Shown here: piece after piece, positions 8,495 through 17,392 of the stretch
Position numbering within the stretch: position 1 is the first letter of the stretch
How the letters are laid out: every line of letters begins with the position of its first letter
Source of the DNA: Desulfobaculum bizertense DSM 18034
GTDB lineage: Bacteria > Desulfobacterota > Desulfovibrionia > Desulfovibrionales > Desulfovibrionaceae
DNA length: 64,000 nucleotides
Direction of reading: 5' to 3'
Assembly (NCBI RefSeq): GCF_900167065.1
Contig: NZ_FUYA01000001.1
Span: 124,001-188,000 of the forward strand
Notes under the pieces: model-generated
Seen by the model: the letters and a program-made list of their open reading frames with translations, nothing else
The model's database searches: none
What the model was told of the DNA's origin: nothing
Translations under genes and position numbers: made by a program

Positions 8495-10009
8495 ATGAAT
8501 GAACTCTTTGCCACGCGTCGAAGCGGAGTGCTTTTGCATGTGTCGTCACTTCCCTCTGCATATGGGATTGGCGACATGGGCAGTGGTCTTGTCCGTTTTT
8601 TGGATTTTCTGGAGGCGTCCGGCCTGACGCTTTGGCAGATTCTTCCGTTGACGCCCGTCTCTTCTTTTCTGGGAAATTCTCCCTATTCCAGCAATTCACT
8701 CTTTGCCGGGAACACGCTGTTTATTAGTCCAGAGCGTCTTGCTGCGGATGGCTATCTGCGCCTTTCTGAGCTTTCGGATTTTGCTCTCCCAAATACAGGA
8801 AAAGTCGACTATCCCCGGTGTGAAGTGCTTCGGCAGAGTCTTCTTGACCGGGTCTATCTGCGGTGGGGCAGAGAGCTCCTCGCGGATTCTGCTTTTCAGG
8901 CTTTTGTTCAGCGGCATGCTTCGGCGTGGCTGGATGATTTTGCTCTGTTTTGTGCGCTCAAAAAAAAGCATGGCGGGCAGCAGTGGACTCGCTGGGCTGC
9001 CCCATACCGGCAGCGCGATGCTGCGGCCCTGTCTGCCTTTGCCGAGGAAGAGCGCGACACCATTCAGCAGGTTCTTTTTGAGCAGTATCTCTTTTTTTCG
9101 CAGTGGGAGCGGGTGCGGGAGGAATGCCGCAGGCGTGGAATTCTTCTTATTGGCGATGCTCCGTTTTATCCGACTCATGATTCTGCCGACGTCTGGGCGC
9201 ATCAGGAGCTTTTTCAGCTTGATGAGCGCGGTGAGTCTCGGCAGCTCGCAGGTGTTCCCCCGGATTACTTTAGCGAGACTGGTCAGCTTTGGGGCAATCC
9301 TGTCTATGCATGGCCCGCCCATGCTGCAGAGGATTATGCGTGGTGTTTGCATCGTATGGAGCACAGTCTGCGCGAGGTGGATATTTTACGCATTGACCAT
9401 TTTCGTGCCCTTGCGGGCTACTGGGCCGTGCCACATGGAGAAAAAACCGCGTTAAATGGGCATTGGGAGCCAGGACCCGGCGAAGCGTTTCTTGCGGCCG
9501 TGCAGCAGCGGATTCCGCAGCTCCCATTTATTGCGGAGGATTTAGGTGAAATAACCCCGGATGTTATTGCCCTTCGCAAAGCATTTGCATTGCCCGGAAT
9601 GCACGTTTTGCAGTTCGGGTTTGACGAGGATTTGCCCAAAAGCCCGCATGCGCTTCACAATCATGAGCAAAATGGCGTATCCTACACAGGAACTCACGAC
9701 AACACGACGAGTCGGCATTGGTGGGAAAGTGACGGTGGGGCGCGAAAATCCCGCTTTCGGCGTTACACTGGCCTCGCCCCGGCTGCAGGCGGCATAGCAG
9801 AAGCTCTGATTCGGCTCGCCTGTATGTCCCCGGCACGGTTTGCTCTTTTCCCCATGCAGGATATCTTGAATTTATCAGCATCGGGCAGGATGAATGTTCC
9901 CTCCCGCGCCCGTGGAAACTGGGCATGGAGAATGCGCAGCAAAGACGTCTCCGGGCAAATTACAGAAAAAATGCGGCAACTTGTCACGTTGTATGGTAGG
10001 CTACCGTAA
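8495..10009 (+). CDS. malQ: 4-alpha-glucanotransferase
   Basis: MalQ moves maltooligosaccharide segments between glucans (GH77) and here probably helps to remodel storage polyglucose made with GlgB. The 504-residue length is normal. Landmarks are the N-terminal RRSGVLLHVSSLPS, WQILPLTPV, the GDAPFYPTHDSADVW region, the nucleophile in LRIDHFRAL, the acid/base glutamate in FIAEDLGEIT and the third acid in TGTHDNTT. The start is ATG 8495, preceded by AGGAG; the gene lies 17 bp behind glgB. The last 25 residues are basic and less conserved. Confidence 0.95.
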   Translation: MNELFATRRSGVLLHVSSLPSAYGIGDMGSGLVRFLDFLEASGLTLWQILPLTPVSSFLGNSPYSSNSLFAGNTLFISPERLAADGYLRLSELSDFALPNTGKVDYPRCEVLRQSLLDRVYLRWGRELLADSAFQAFVQRHASAWLDDFALFCALKKKHGGQQWTRWAAPYRQRDAAALSAFAEEERDTIQQVLFEQYLFFSQWERVREECRRRGILLIGDAPFYPTHDSADVWAHQELFQLDERGESRQLAGVPPDYFSETGQLWGNPVYAWPAHAAEDYAWCLHRMEHSLREVDILRIDHFRALAGYWAVPHGEKTALNGHWEPGPGEAFLAAVQQRIPQLPFIAEDLGEITPDVIALRKAFALPGMHVLQFGFDEDLPKSPHALHNHEQNGVSYTGTHDNTTSRHWWESDGGARKSRFRRYTGLAPAAGGIAEALIRLACMSPARFALFPMQDILNLSASGRMNVPSRARGNWAWRMRSKDVSGQITEKMRQLVTLYGRLP

Positions 10010-10144
10010 ATTCTATGGCAAAGAAGGATGTGCCATCCCAATTCTGTTGACTGCACAGGGTGTTCTGTGCTCTCTACTCGTTGATGCCGTGGGGGCATCT
10101 GAAATGGAAAAGGGAATGGTGGTAACTGAGAAAAGGACGAGCAG

Positions 10145-11479
10145 ATGAAAACACCTGGTTTGAGAGTAACGCTCTTTGCTTTGGTGCTGGCTGTCTTTTC
10201 CGCGGTGCCTGCACTCGCGGAAACCACCGTCTACAACATGGAACAGGCTGTCAGACGGGCCTTGGAAGCCAACCCGAGCATTCTCGCTGCACGACACGAC
10301 TTGCAGGGAGCTGAAGAAGGCCGGAAGTCCGCGCGAGGAGCATTCCTCCCGTCGGCGACAGCACAGTATGGCTACACGCACACAGACCACGACAAGCCAA
10401 AACCTCGGAAAACAGGTGAGGCCCAGCGTGAAGCTGATCTGTGGAATGCTGGCTTAAATGTCCATCAGGATATTTTCACCGGCTGGAGAATCCTCTCCAC
10501 CTATCAGCGGTCTGTTTTGAGCAAAGACCAGACTGCTGCAACCTTGCAGAATGCAGAGCTGACACTCGTCGGTCTGGTTCAGCAGAATTTCCTCGGCCTC
10601 CTGAAAGCTCGCGAAGACGTTCGGGCTGCACAGGATTCACTGGCTCGACTTCAGGAGCAGCTGAAAGTGACCCGCGCCTTTTATGACGTGGGCCTCAAGC
10701 CTCGACTCGATGTTTTGCAGGCTGAAGTTGATTTGGCTCAGGCCGAAGACAACTTGATCGAATCCAAGAATTCGGTCGAAACTCAGCACGCCCGCTTGAA
10801 TACCTTGCTCAATATCCCCCTTACCGCTGATGTCGAGTATGAGGGTTCTCTGGATTACACGCCGTTCTCCCAGACAATTGAGCAGGTTTTGACCCGCGCA
10901 TATCACAACCGTCCCGATCTCTACATTGCTGCAAAGAGTGTTGAAATCGCCCTCAAGGACGAAAGCATCGCCCGTAGCGGTTATTATCCGCAGCTCGGCG
11001 CTGACTTTGACTGGACAACTTTTGGCGATGACCCTGCCGCTTCCGGTAGCGATCTCGTAAAAACAGAGTTCAGTGAGTGGTCCATCGGCGTGAATGCAAC
11101 GTGGACCTTCTGGGAATGGGGTGAAAATTATTACGCCGTCCAGCAGGCAAAAGAAAACGTGAAAAGCTTGATCTCCACCGCAGACAACACGCGGCAGGAA
11201 GCAACTTTTGACGTGAAATCAAATCACCTGAGCATCTTTAAGGCTGCGGAAAGCATTAAGGTTAACCGCAAAGCCGTCGAAGCCGCTCAGGAAGGCTACC
11301 GCATGGCAGTCGCTCGCTATCAGGCTCAGGTCGGTACGAACACCGATGTGTTGGACGCTCAGGAACGTCTGACGAATGCAGAAGCTGACCTTATCGCAGC
11401 CCTCGCAGATTATCGGATCGCTCTCTCCCGGATGTACGTCTCCATGGGTGAGAAAAACCTGACCCTCGAAGCTCAGTAA
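10145..11479 (+). CDS. TolC-family outer membrane channel protein
   Basis: A 444-residue protein with a cleavable signal peptide (hydrophobic core LFALVLAVFSAVPALA, probable cleavage near residue 25). The two tandem OEP-type repeats are visible: ALEANPSILAARHDL with VYNMEQAV, then a second half starting near FSQTIEQVLTRAYHNRPDL. Long heptad-rich helices and NAEADLIAALADYRIALSRM at the C-terminus are typical of the alpha-barrel of TolC, which connects inner-membrane efflux or type I secretion machines to the outside. No pump is adjacent; the nearest possible partner is the adaptor lipoprotein at 15055. Its terminator follows at once, so it appears monocistronic. Confidence 0.9.
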   Translation: MKTPGLRVTLFALVLAVFSAVPALAETTVYNMEQAVRRALEANPSILAARHDLQGAEEGRKSARGAFLPSATAQYGYTHTDHDKPKPRKTGEAQREADLWNAGLNVHQDIFTGWRILSTYQRSVLSKDQTAATLQNAELTLVGLVQQNFLGLLKAREDVRAAQDSLARLQEQLKVTRAFYDVGLKPRLDVLQAEVDLAQAEDNLIESKNSVETQHARLNTLLNIPLTADVEYEGSLDYTPFSQTIEQVLTRAYHNRPDLYIAAKSVEIALKDESIARSGYYPQLGADFDWTTFGDDPAASGSDLVKTEFSEWSIGVNATWTFWEWGENYYAVQQAKENVKSLISTADNTRQEATFDVKSNHLSIFKAAESIKVNRKAVEAAQEGYRMAVARYQAQVGTNTDVLDAQERLTNAEADLIAALADYRIALSRMYVSMGEKNLTLEAQ

Positions 11480-11495
11480 GCATCTGATTTGTCCT

Positions 11496-11532
11496 TAAAA
11501 AGAGCTGTGGCACCGCCACAGCTCTTTTTTTA
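11496..11532 (+). terminator. Terminator after the TolC-family gene
   Basis: AGAGCTGTGGC and GCCACAGCTCT pair almost perfectly around a short loop and are followed by seven T residues. Confidence 0.9.
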
Positions 11533-11550
11533 TGGGTAAAATTTAGGAGA

Positions 11551-11749
11551 AGTTGGGGGCCAGCCCCAGCACGTGAGTGCTGGATGGGCGGGCGGAGGAA
11601 AGTTGGGGGCCAGCCCCAGCACGCTAGTGCTGGATGGGCGGGCGGAGGAAAGTTGGGGGCCTGCCCCAGCACGCTAGTGCTGGATGGGCGGGCGGAGGAA
11701 AGTTGGGGGCCTGCCCCAGCACATTAGTGCTGGATGGGTGGGTGGGGGA
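11551..11749. repeat. Four tandem copies of a 50-bp G-rich unit
   Basis: Units begin at 11551, 11601, 11651 and 11701, each opening with AGTTGGGGGC and closing with TGGATGGGNG; a fifth start at 11750 runs into the composite repeat. Each unit carries a GGGGGCC/GGGGCAGG-type half and a hairpin CCAGCAC-NNNN-GTGCTGG. The four loop bases differ between units (GTGA, CTA-type, ATTA-type), while the stem is kept. There are no spacers between units, so this is not a CRISPR array. Related units occur before composite copies B and C. Confidence 0.9.
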
Positions 11750-12143
11750 AGTTGGGGGCCTGCCCCCAAACCCCCGCGTAAGGGAATGATTCCCTTACGT
11801 ATCCTCATCGAGTTTAAAAGCCGTTCAAGCTTCGCTTGTACGGTTTTTAAACTTGTTGGGGCTACCTAAAGCGGCTTCTTTCTCTTTCCCGTGTGTTGCC
11901 ACCATTTTCTTTTTGAACGCGAGCGTTCAAAAAGAAAATAAGTGCGGTCTGAAAAAGGCAGAAGAACACGCGCTAGGGAAACGTCCACTAGACCAAAATT
12001 AAAGGGCCGGATGTAAGGGAAAGCCAACGGCTTTCACACATCCGGCCCTTTAATTTTGGGCGATAGCGGGATTCCCAAGGGCCTCGTCCTTGGGCGGGGT
12101 CAAGGGGCGGCGCCCCTTGCAGGGCTTGGGGCAGCGCCCCAAT
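11750..12143. repeat. Composite hairpin repeat, copy A
   Basis: A chain of inverted repeats shared with copies B and C in the same order. The modules are CGTAAGGGAAT/ATTCCCTTACG (11777-11799), an extended stem from GTTTAAAA to TTTTAAAC (11812-11852), TTTCTTTTTGAACG/CGTTCAAAAAGAAA (inside 11904-11939), a long stem with GGGCCGGATGT/ACATCCGGCCC and an inner AAAGCC/GGCTTT (11993-12059), CCCAAGG/CCTTGGG (12074-12094), AAGGGGC/GCCCCTT (12102-12118) and TTGGGGC/GCCCCAA (12126-12142). Several stems differ from copies B and C by paired changes. It lies between two rightward genes. No transposase or terminal inverted repeat is present. Confidence 0.9.
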
Positions 12144-12521
12144 AAAAACACTCCCCACTCCCCACTCCTCCCACCTTTTCAAAGCGGCCTGCTTCTTGCA
12201 CAGAGAGTAAGCGAGCCGCGAAACGGGGTGATAAGGGCGAAAAGTGGTGCAGAATAGACACAGGGCTGTGCGCTTTTGGTCGCAATTGCTTCGGCGGAAA
12301 AGTTCCAGATGAAGAGCAGTTGCGCGGAAATCTGGACGGTGAGCGGGGAGCTGATGCTCCGCAGAAATTTAGAGCCATTGGAGCTTTCTTGTCTGAAAAC
12401 GACAGGGGGAGTTCCAAGGCGAGAGATTCATTTAACGACAGGAAAACGCCGGGTGAGATAGCCGAGGCTGTTTTCATAGACCACGTTCCCGTGCTGCGGG
12501 GGCGAATTTGGAGTGGACACG
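12144..12521. other. Non-coding stretch before the aminotransferase
   Basis: A CT-rich run (CACTCCCCACTCC, 12149-12161) ends copy A. After it I see no RNA gene, no clear promoter and no coding frame with a ribosome-binding site up to the GGAG at 12510-12513 that serves the next gene. Confidence 0.5.
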
Positions 12522-13670
12522 ATGAAGATGCCCTTTATTGATTTGAAGAGTCAGTTCAAATCCATTGAAAGCGATATTCGCAAACGCATTGATGCAGTGC
12601 TTGAGCACGGCCAGTATATTATGGGTCCAGAGGTCCACGAGCTGAACGAAAAGCTGGCAGAGTTTGCTGGCGTAAAGCACGCGATTTCCTGCTCCAGTGG
12701 CACGGACGCACTGCTGCTGGGCCTGATGGCCAAAAACATTGGTCCTGGCGACGCTGTTTTTACGACGCCATTCACCTTTGTTGCGACGGCGGAAGTTGTT
12801 GCTCTGACTGGGGCTACCCCGGTTTTTGTTGATATTGATCCTGTGACCTTCAATATTGATGTTGAAGAACTCCGCAAGGTGATCGCAGACGTTGAAAATG
12901 GCACACATCCGCTGTGCAAGGATTCCGAGCTGAAGGCTCGTGCGATCATTCCTGTTGACCTGTTCGGTATTCCGGCAGAGTACGACGCCATCAACGCGAT
13001 TGCAGAAGAGCATGGTCTGTTCGTGCTGGAAGACGGAGCGCAGAGCTTTGGTGCAACCTACCACGGCAAGCGGACTGGTTCCCTGTCACATGTTGGCGCA
13101 ACGAGCTTCTTCCCGGCCAAGCCACTTGGTGGCTATGGTGACGGCGGCGCAGTGTTCACTGACGACGATGAGACCGCAAAGCTGATGCAGTCCGTGATGA
13201 TCCACGGCATGGGTGAAGACCGCTATCAGAACGTGCGCCTTGGCATCAATGGCCGTCTGGATTCTTTGCAGGCCGCAGTACTGCTGCCGAAGCTGGAGAT
13301 TTTCCCTGATGAACTGGTGAAGCGCCAGCAGGTTGCAGACGCATATAGCGAACGCCTGTCCCAGATTCCGGGTGTGACTCCTCCGAGCCTGCCGGAGCAC
13401 TGCACGAGCGCATGGGCACAGTACTCTGTGCTGTCCGAAAAGCGTGATGCCATCCAGAGCGCACTGCGCGAGGCAGACATCCCGACCGCAACGTACTACC
13501 CGATTCCGCTGCATCTCCAGAAGATGTTTGCAGATCTGAACTACAAGCAGGGTGATATGCCTGTTTCCGAACGCTGCGCAGCCCAGATCTTCAGCCTGCC
13601 CATGCATCCTTACCTGAAGGAAGAGCAGATTGCTGAAGTGTGTCAGGTGATTGCAAAAGCCGCAAAGTAG
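12522..13670 (+). CDS. DegT/DnrJ/EryC1/StrS-type sugar aminotransferase
   Basis: A PLP-dependent aminotransferase of the family that aminates nucleotide-bound keto-sugars for LPS, O-antigen or glycan synthesis. The 382-residue product opens with MPFIDLKSQ and shows SCSSGTDALLLGLMA (phosphate-binding loop), TPFTFVATAEV, VDIDPVTFNID, the PLP-contact EDGAQSFGA and the Schiff-base lysine in SFFPAKPLGGYGDGG. The overall pattern is close to WbpE-like enzymes acting on UDP-3-keto sugars. ATG 12522 is chosen for GGAG 8 bp upstream. It stands alone between a repeat region and a terminator, so the cognate dehydrogenase or acyltransferase is not nearby and the substrate is open. Confidence 0.9.
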   Translation: MKMPFIDLKSQFKSIESDIRKRIDAVLEHGQYIMGPEVHELNEKLAEFAGVKHAISCSSGTDALLLGLMAKNIGPGDAVFTTPFTFVATAEVVALTGATPVFVDIDPVTFNIDVEELRKVIADVENGTHPLCKDSELKARAIIPVDLFGIPAEYDAINAIAEEHGLFVLEDGAQSFGATYHGKRTGSLSHVGATSFFPAKPLGGYGDGGAVFTDDDETAKLMQSVMIHGMGEDRYQNVRLGINGRLDSLQAAVLLPKLEIFPDELVKRQQVADAYSERLSQIPGVTPPSLPEHCTSAWAQYSVLSEKRDAIQSALREADIPTATYYPIPLHLQKMFADLNYKQGDMPVSERCAAQIFSLPMHPYLKEEQIAEVCQVIAKAAK

Positions 13671-13691
13671 AGACAAAAAAATCTGTAGAAA

Positions 13692-13725
13692 TGGGGCTGG
13701 AACTGCGATTCCGGCCCTTTTTTTA
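13692..13725 (+). terminator. Terminator after the aminotransferase
   Basis: GGGGCTGGAA and TTCCGGCCC pair around a short loop and run into eight T residues. Confidence 0.8.
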
Positions 13726-13872
13726 TTGTCCTGATTTTATGTAGAAAAGCGGGATGCTCAACCACGAAAGTACCAGTTTAATGTGGAGGAGAAGTGAAAA
13801 TCCCCTGTTATTCCGTTGGACTGGCGATTTTGCGTGAAGGGACTTGCGCTTTAAGAAAAATAGACTAGAAAG

Positions 13873-14721
13873 ATGCGTATGCAAGCAATTGAACCACCTA
13901 TCAGCATAGATACAGACGTCTGTGTACGCTGTGGACTGTGTGCCAAAGACTGTCCACTCGGCGTTATTGTCGTGGATAAAAAGACCGGAAGTGTTGGCCC
14001 GCACAAAAAACGCGCGGACCGGTGCTTCAATTGTGGTCACTGCATGGCAATTTGTCCCACAGGGGCTATTCGCCTTTCATGTTTCGAAGGACAGCAGGCA
14101 GAGCGGGTGAAACGCACTGCTCTGGCTGATTTTGACGCTGTAAAAACAGTGATGAGCTTCCGCCGTTCAGTGCGGTCCTTTAAGGATGAGGCGCTGCCGC
14201 AGGAAGAACTGCAAAAACTTCTTGATGTCACGGCCTATGCACCGTCTGGACATAATGAACGCAAAGTGCGCTGGGCAATTGCCGCAACGCCGGAAGCGGT
14301 CCAGAGGGTTGGGCAGTTCTGCGCAGACTGGATGCAGACCAAGGTTGATGAAAAACATCCTTTGGTTCAGAAGCTCCACCTGCGAGGAGTTGTACGTTCC
14401 TGGCGTGCCGGACATGATCTGATCTGCCGGAATGCCGCCGCACTGAGCTTTGCGTATGCTCCTGTTGAGGGAGCAACTCCGCGTGAGGATGCCGTCATTG
14501 CAACAAGCTATCTTGAGCTGGCTGCTTCTGCTGCTGGTCTTGGAGCATGCTGGGCTGGCTACGTGAATGAGTGCGTGAATGACTGTGCTGAGCTTCGGGA
14601 CTACCTCGGTATTCCGGAAGGCTTTGAAGTGCATGGAACGTTGATGCTGGGCTACCCGGATGTGAAATATTCCGCTGTTCCGCCCCGCGAACTGAATGAA
14701 ATTCAATGGATTGAAAAATAA
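13873..14721 (+). CDS. Ferredoxin-nitroreductase fusion protein
   Basis: A 282-residue protein. Residues about 10-75 hold two [4Fe-4S] cluster motifs, CVRCGLCAKDCP and CFNCGHCMAICP, each the classical CxxCxxCxxxCP. Residues about 90-280 form an FMN-binding nitroreductase domain: RRSVRSFKDE (phosphate-binding arginines), APSGHNERK and a late ASAAGLGACWAGY. The arrangement is common in anaerobes and lets a flavin enzyme take electrons from low-potential donors. The physiological acceptor is unknown. The gene is monocistronic, ending at a terminator 40 bp on; a weak AGAAAG precedes the first ATG, and the second ATG two codons later is equally possible. Confidence 0.9.
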   Translation: MRMQAIEPPISIDTDVCVRCGLCAKDCPLGVIVVDKKTGSVGPHKKRADRCFNCGHCMAICPTGAIRLSCFEGQQAERVKRTALADFDAVKTVMSFRRSVRSFKDEALPQEELQKLLDVTAYAPSGHNERKVRWAIAATPEAVQRVGQFCADWMQTKVDEKHPLVQKLHLRGVVRSWRAGHDLICRNAAALSFAYAPVEGATPREDAVIATSYLELAASAAGLGACWAGYVNECVNDCAELRDYLGIPEGFEVHGTLMLGYPDVKYSAVPPRELNEIQWIEK

Positions 14722-14760
14722 TAGAGAGCTTTTTCGCTCTGTATTGCGAAAAGATTTTCT

Positions 14761-14792
14761 TGGCGCCCGGATGTTTCCTGGGCGCTTTTTTT
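14761..14792 (+). terminator. Terminator after the ferredoxin-nitroreductase
   Basis: GGCGCCCGG and CTGGGCGC form the stem, followed by seven T residues. Confidence 0.85.
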
Positions 14793-15054
14793 ATGCGTGA
14801 TGAGTTTTTTTCTTCCTGTATGGTTCTTTTTTATGGCTTGGTGTATGATTTATCGGGGTATATCGGTCTTTTTGCCTGTTGTGACGAGAGTCGTGACCGG
14901 GACCATGTGCCCTCGTGAATCAAGAAAATATGCTGAAAACATAAAGAAAATGGAACGGAAAAGAAAAAAGCTTTTCACGCAAATGGAGCTGGAAAGACAT
15001 CGGCCTGCCCGCTCGATCGCGTGAACTTCCATAAACACTGCTGGAGGAAACGCT

Positions 15055-16161
15055 GTGAGAAAACAAATTGTACTCGTGACCGTAGCGGCAATGGTTTTTT
15101 GCATTGGCGGGCTGATGGGCTGTTCCTCTCCCGAAGAGGACAAGGTCGCAGCTCCAACGATTCAAAAAAGCACTGCGGGGCAACCTGTAACCGTGATGAC
15201 TGTTCCGCCTGCAACCGGTGGAAAAGAGTGGGTGAGTGTTGGGGTGAGCAGTAGTTCCGAGCCGCTCGCGCTGTCCTTTGATCATTCCGGAAAACTTGCA
15301 CGTATTTTTGTCCGTGAGGGGCAGGACGTGGATAAGGGAATGACCCTTGCTGAGCTGGAATCCAAAACTGATTCCAAAGATGTTCGACAGCTCAAAGAAA
15401 ATATTAAGGTTCTGAAATCGCAGCTTGCTGATGCCCGGGTGCAGGAGCAGAAGATGGGGAAACTGCTGCGACAGGAAGTTGTGAGCAAGAAAGAATATGA
15501 AGTGACAAAAGAGCTTGTGCTGAGCACCGAAGCCGAGCTTGATGGGCAGGAAAAGATGATGGATACAGTGCAGAAAAACGGCGGTGGAAGCAGGCTTGTT
15601 GCTCCAGAGCGCGGCTATGTTTCTGCACTTCCTGTCGAGCCGGGGGCACAGATTGTGGCCGGGCAGCCTGTCGTTATGGTCAATGCGAACAGAGGCAAGG
15701 AAATGCTTGCCCGCATCCCGCAGAAACTGTTGCCGTACGTGCGGGAAGGTGATGCGGCATCCGTAACCTTTGACGTATTCCGTGAGGTCCACTTTGCGGC
15801 TCGCGTTGAGTTCATTGGGCAGACAGAGGCAACGGGCCTGATTCCGGTCCGGGTGCTGCTCGAAAAAGCAGATGCCCGGGTGCGTGATGGCATGGAAGGC
15901 GAAGTGCATTTCAGTATGGATCGCGCGTCGGATTTCTCTTTTGTGCGCGTTCCTGAGAAGGCAGTTTTTGGAGAACCCGGTGGAAACAGTTATGTCTGGC
16001 TGGTCGATCAGGCCGCAAAGACCGTGAACCGGAGTCTCGTGGACGTGGCAACACGTCGTGATGGTCAGGCAGTCCTGTTTTCGGGCGTCTCCTCTGGTGA
16101 TGTGATTGTCACGAGTGGAGTGTACAGTCTTGAAGACGGGCAGAGTGTAGAAGTAAAGTGA
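15055..16161 (+). CDS. RND-type periplasmic adaptor lipoprotein (membrane fusion protein)
   Basis: A 368-residue HlyD/AcrA-like adaptor. The N-terminus has a signal peptide ending in the lipobox LMGC (cysteine near residue 22), so it is anchored in the inner membrane. It then shows the barrel-sandwich half-motif LARIFVREGQDVDKGMTLAEL, an alpha-hairpin rich in K/E/Q (about residues 115-170), the second half RLVAPERGYVSALPVEPGAQ, a beta-barrel and a membrane-proximal end with GVYSLEDGQSVEVK. The GTG start has GGAGGA 6 bp upstream. Adaptors normally sit next to an RND pump; none follows here, only a terminator. The TolC-type protein at 10145 is a possible partner by inference. Confidence 0.9.
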   Translation: MRKQIVLVTVAAMVFCIGGLMGCSSPEEDKVAAPTIQKSTAGQPVTVMTVPPATGGKEWVSVGVSSSSEPLALSFDHSGKLARIFVREGQDVDKGMTLAELESKTDSKDVRQLKENIKVLKSQLADARVQEQKMGKLLRQEVVSKKEYEVTKELVLSTEAELDGQEKMMDTVQKNGGGSRLVAPERGYVSALPVEPGAQIVAGQPVVMVNANRGKEMLARIPQKLLPYVREGDAASVTFDVFREVHFAARVEFIGQTEATGLIPVRVLLEKADARVRDGMEGEVHFSMDRASDFSFVRVPEKAVFGEPGGNSYVWLVDQAAKTVNRSLVDVATRRDGQAVLFSGVSSGDVIVTSGVYSLEDGQSVEVK

Positions 16162-16175
16162 TTGCGAAAAGAGAT

Positions 16176-16210
16176 AAAAAAAAAGGCTGCCAGAAGGCAG
16201 CCTTTTTTTA
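16176..16210. terminator. Bidirectional terminator between the adaptor and rarD
   Basis: AAAAAGGCTGCC and GGCAGCCTTTTT form a perfect stem with A and T tracts on both sides. The stop codon of the converging rarD gene lies within the T tract. Confidence 0.85.
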
Positions 16211-17119
16211 TGCGTGATCTTTGGGGGGCTTTGGCGCCCGGTAGGTCATGACGCTGTCGACCGTGTAAATCAGAACTCCAACCCATATGGAGGAGAAGGT
16301 AATGAGCTTCGTAAAGCTGAATGGCTCGTGATACACGAAAACGCCGAGCAAGAGCATGCAGGTTGGCCCGATGTACTGGAGCACTCCAAGCGTGGTGAGG
16401 CGGAGCCGTTGCGCACCATAGCCAAAGGTTACCAGCGGAATGGAGGTTACTGCTCCAGCAAGAACCAGAAGCATGGCGGTCTTTGGCCCAAAGCTCAGGA
16501 ATGCAAAGTGTCCATTTGAGGCCAGAAATTTGAAGTAGATCAGCGCAGGCCCAGAAAGAATGATGGTCTCGAAAAAGAGGCCGACCATTGAGGAAACCGG
16601 GATGATTTTACGCATGAGGCCATAGAGACCAAAGGTGATGGCCAGAGTAAGGGCAAGCCACGGGATACGCCCAAAGTGGACAAGTTCTATGCCGACGCCA
16701 AGCACGGCAAAGAAGACAGCTAGGACTTGCAGGCGCGAGAGCTTGTCACGAAAGAAGATCACCCCAAGCAGCATGCTGATGAGGGGATTAATGTAATAGC
16801 CGAGGCTGGCGTCAAGCACATGGTCGTTATTGACGGACCATATGTAGGTGAACCAGTTCAGCCCAATGAGCGAGCCAGAAATGCACAGCAGGCCGAGTGT
16901 CTTGGGGCTTTTGAGCGCTGCCGCGACGTCGCTCCAGTTGTGCATGAGCGTCAGGATAACTGCAATAAATGGCGCTGACCACACAATGCGGTGGCAGAGA
17001 ATTTCAGAGGCAGGAACAGCTGCGAGGAGCTTCCAGTAAATTGGAAGCAGTCCAAACATAAAGAAGGTGGCGATGGTCGCAATAAGTCCACGCCGAACGT
17101 CTTCGTCGGAATAGGTCAT
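16208..17119 (-). CDS. rarD: RarD-type EamA/DMT superfamily transporter
   Basis: A 303-residue integral membrane protein with ten predicted helices in two EamA repeats. RarD-specific landmarks are FGLLPIYWKLL near the start, EILCHRIVWS, NWFTYIWSVN with the following LGYYINPL, GLMRKIIPV and the late LGVLQYIGPTCMLLLGV. The RarD group is usually annotated from chloramphenicol resistance, but the natural substrate is unknown. Two ATG codons compete; 17119 is preferred because GGGGAG precedes it, and the longer form from 17131 would lack a site. It converges on the adaptor gene and appears monocistronic. Confidence 0.9.
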   Translation of the reverse strand: MTYSDEDVRRGLIATIATFFMFGLLPIYWKLLAAVPASEILCHRIVWSAPFIAVILTLMHNWSDVAAALKSPKTLGLLCISGSLIGLNWFTYIWSVNNDHVLDASLGYYINPLISMLLGVIFFRDKLSRLQVLAVFFAVLGVGIELVHFGRIPWLALTLAITFGLYGLMRKIIPVSSMVGLFFETIILSGPALIYFKFLASNGHFAFLSFGPKTAMLLVLAGAVTSIPLVTFGYGAQRLRLTTLGVLQYIGPTCMLLLGVFVYHEPFSFTKLITFSSIWVGVLIYTVDSVMTYRAPKPPKDHA

Positions 17120-17392
17120 GGTTCTCCCCATACGAAAAAAAGTGCGAATTGGCCGTGGAAGAGGATTTCCCCTTATGTTTGAGGAGTCTCGGAGTACAAA
17201 TAGTTTGCGATTTGTACTGTTGCGCTATCCATATCTTTCATATGGCTTTTCACAAGGCTTTGTGAGACTATCCTCATTCTCCCTTTCACGGTGTGCGCAA
17301 TTCGTAATGCGCTCCGCCTGCATGGTCAACTCTTGCAGGAAAAGAAATGTCCTTTTGTCCCTTTTCTATTGCTCAATGAATACGAGGAAAAA

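Noticed and set aside
11551-11749. CRISPR array
   Set aside because: The 50-bp units are contiguous with no unique spacers, and there are no cas genes.
14797-15024. 75-residue frame before the adaptor gene
   Set aside because: It begins directly after a terminator T tract, lacks a ribosome site and has no recognisable pattern.
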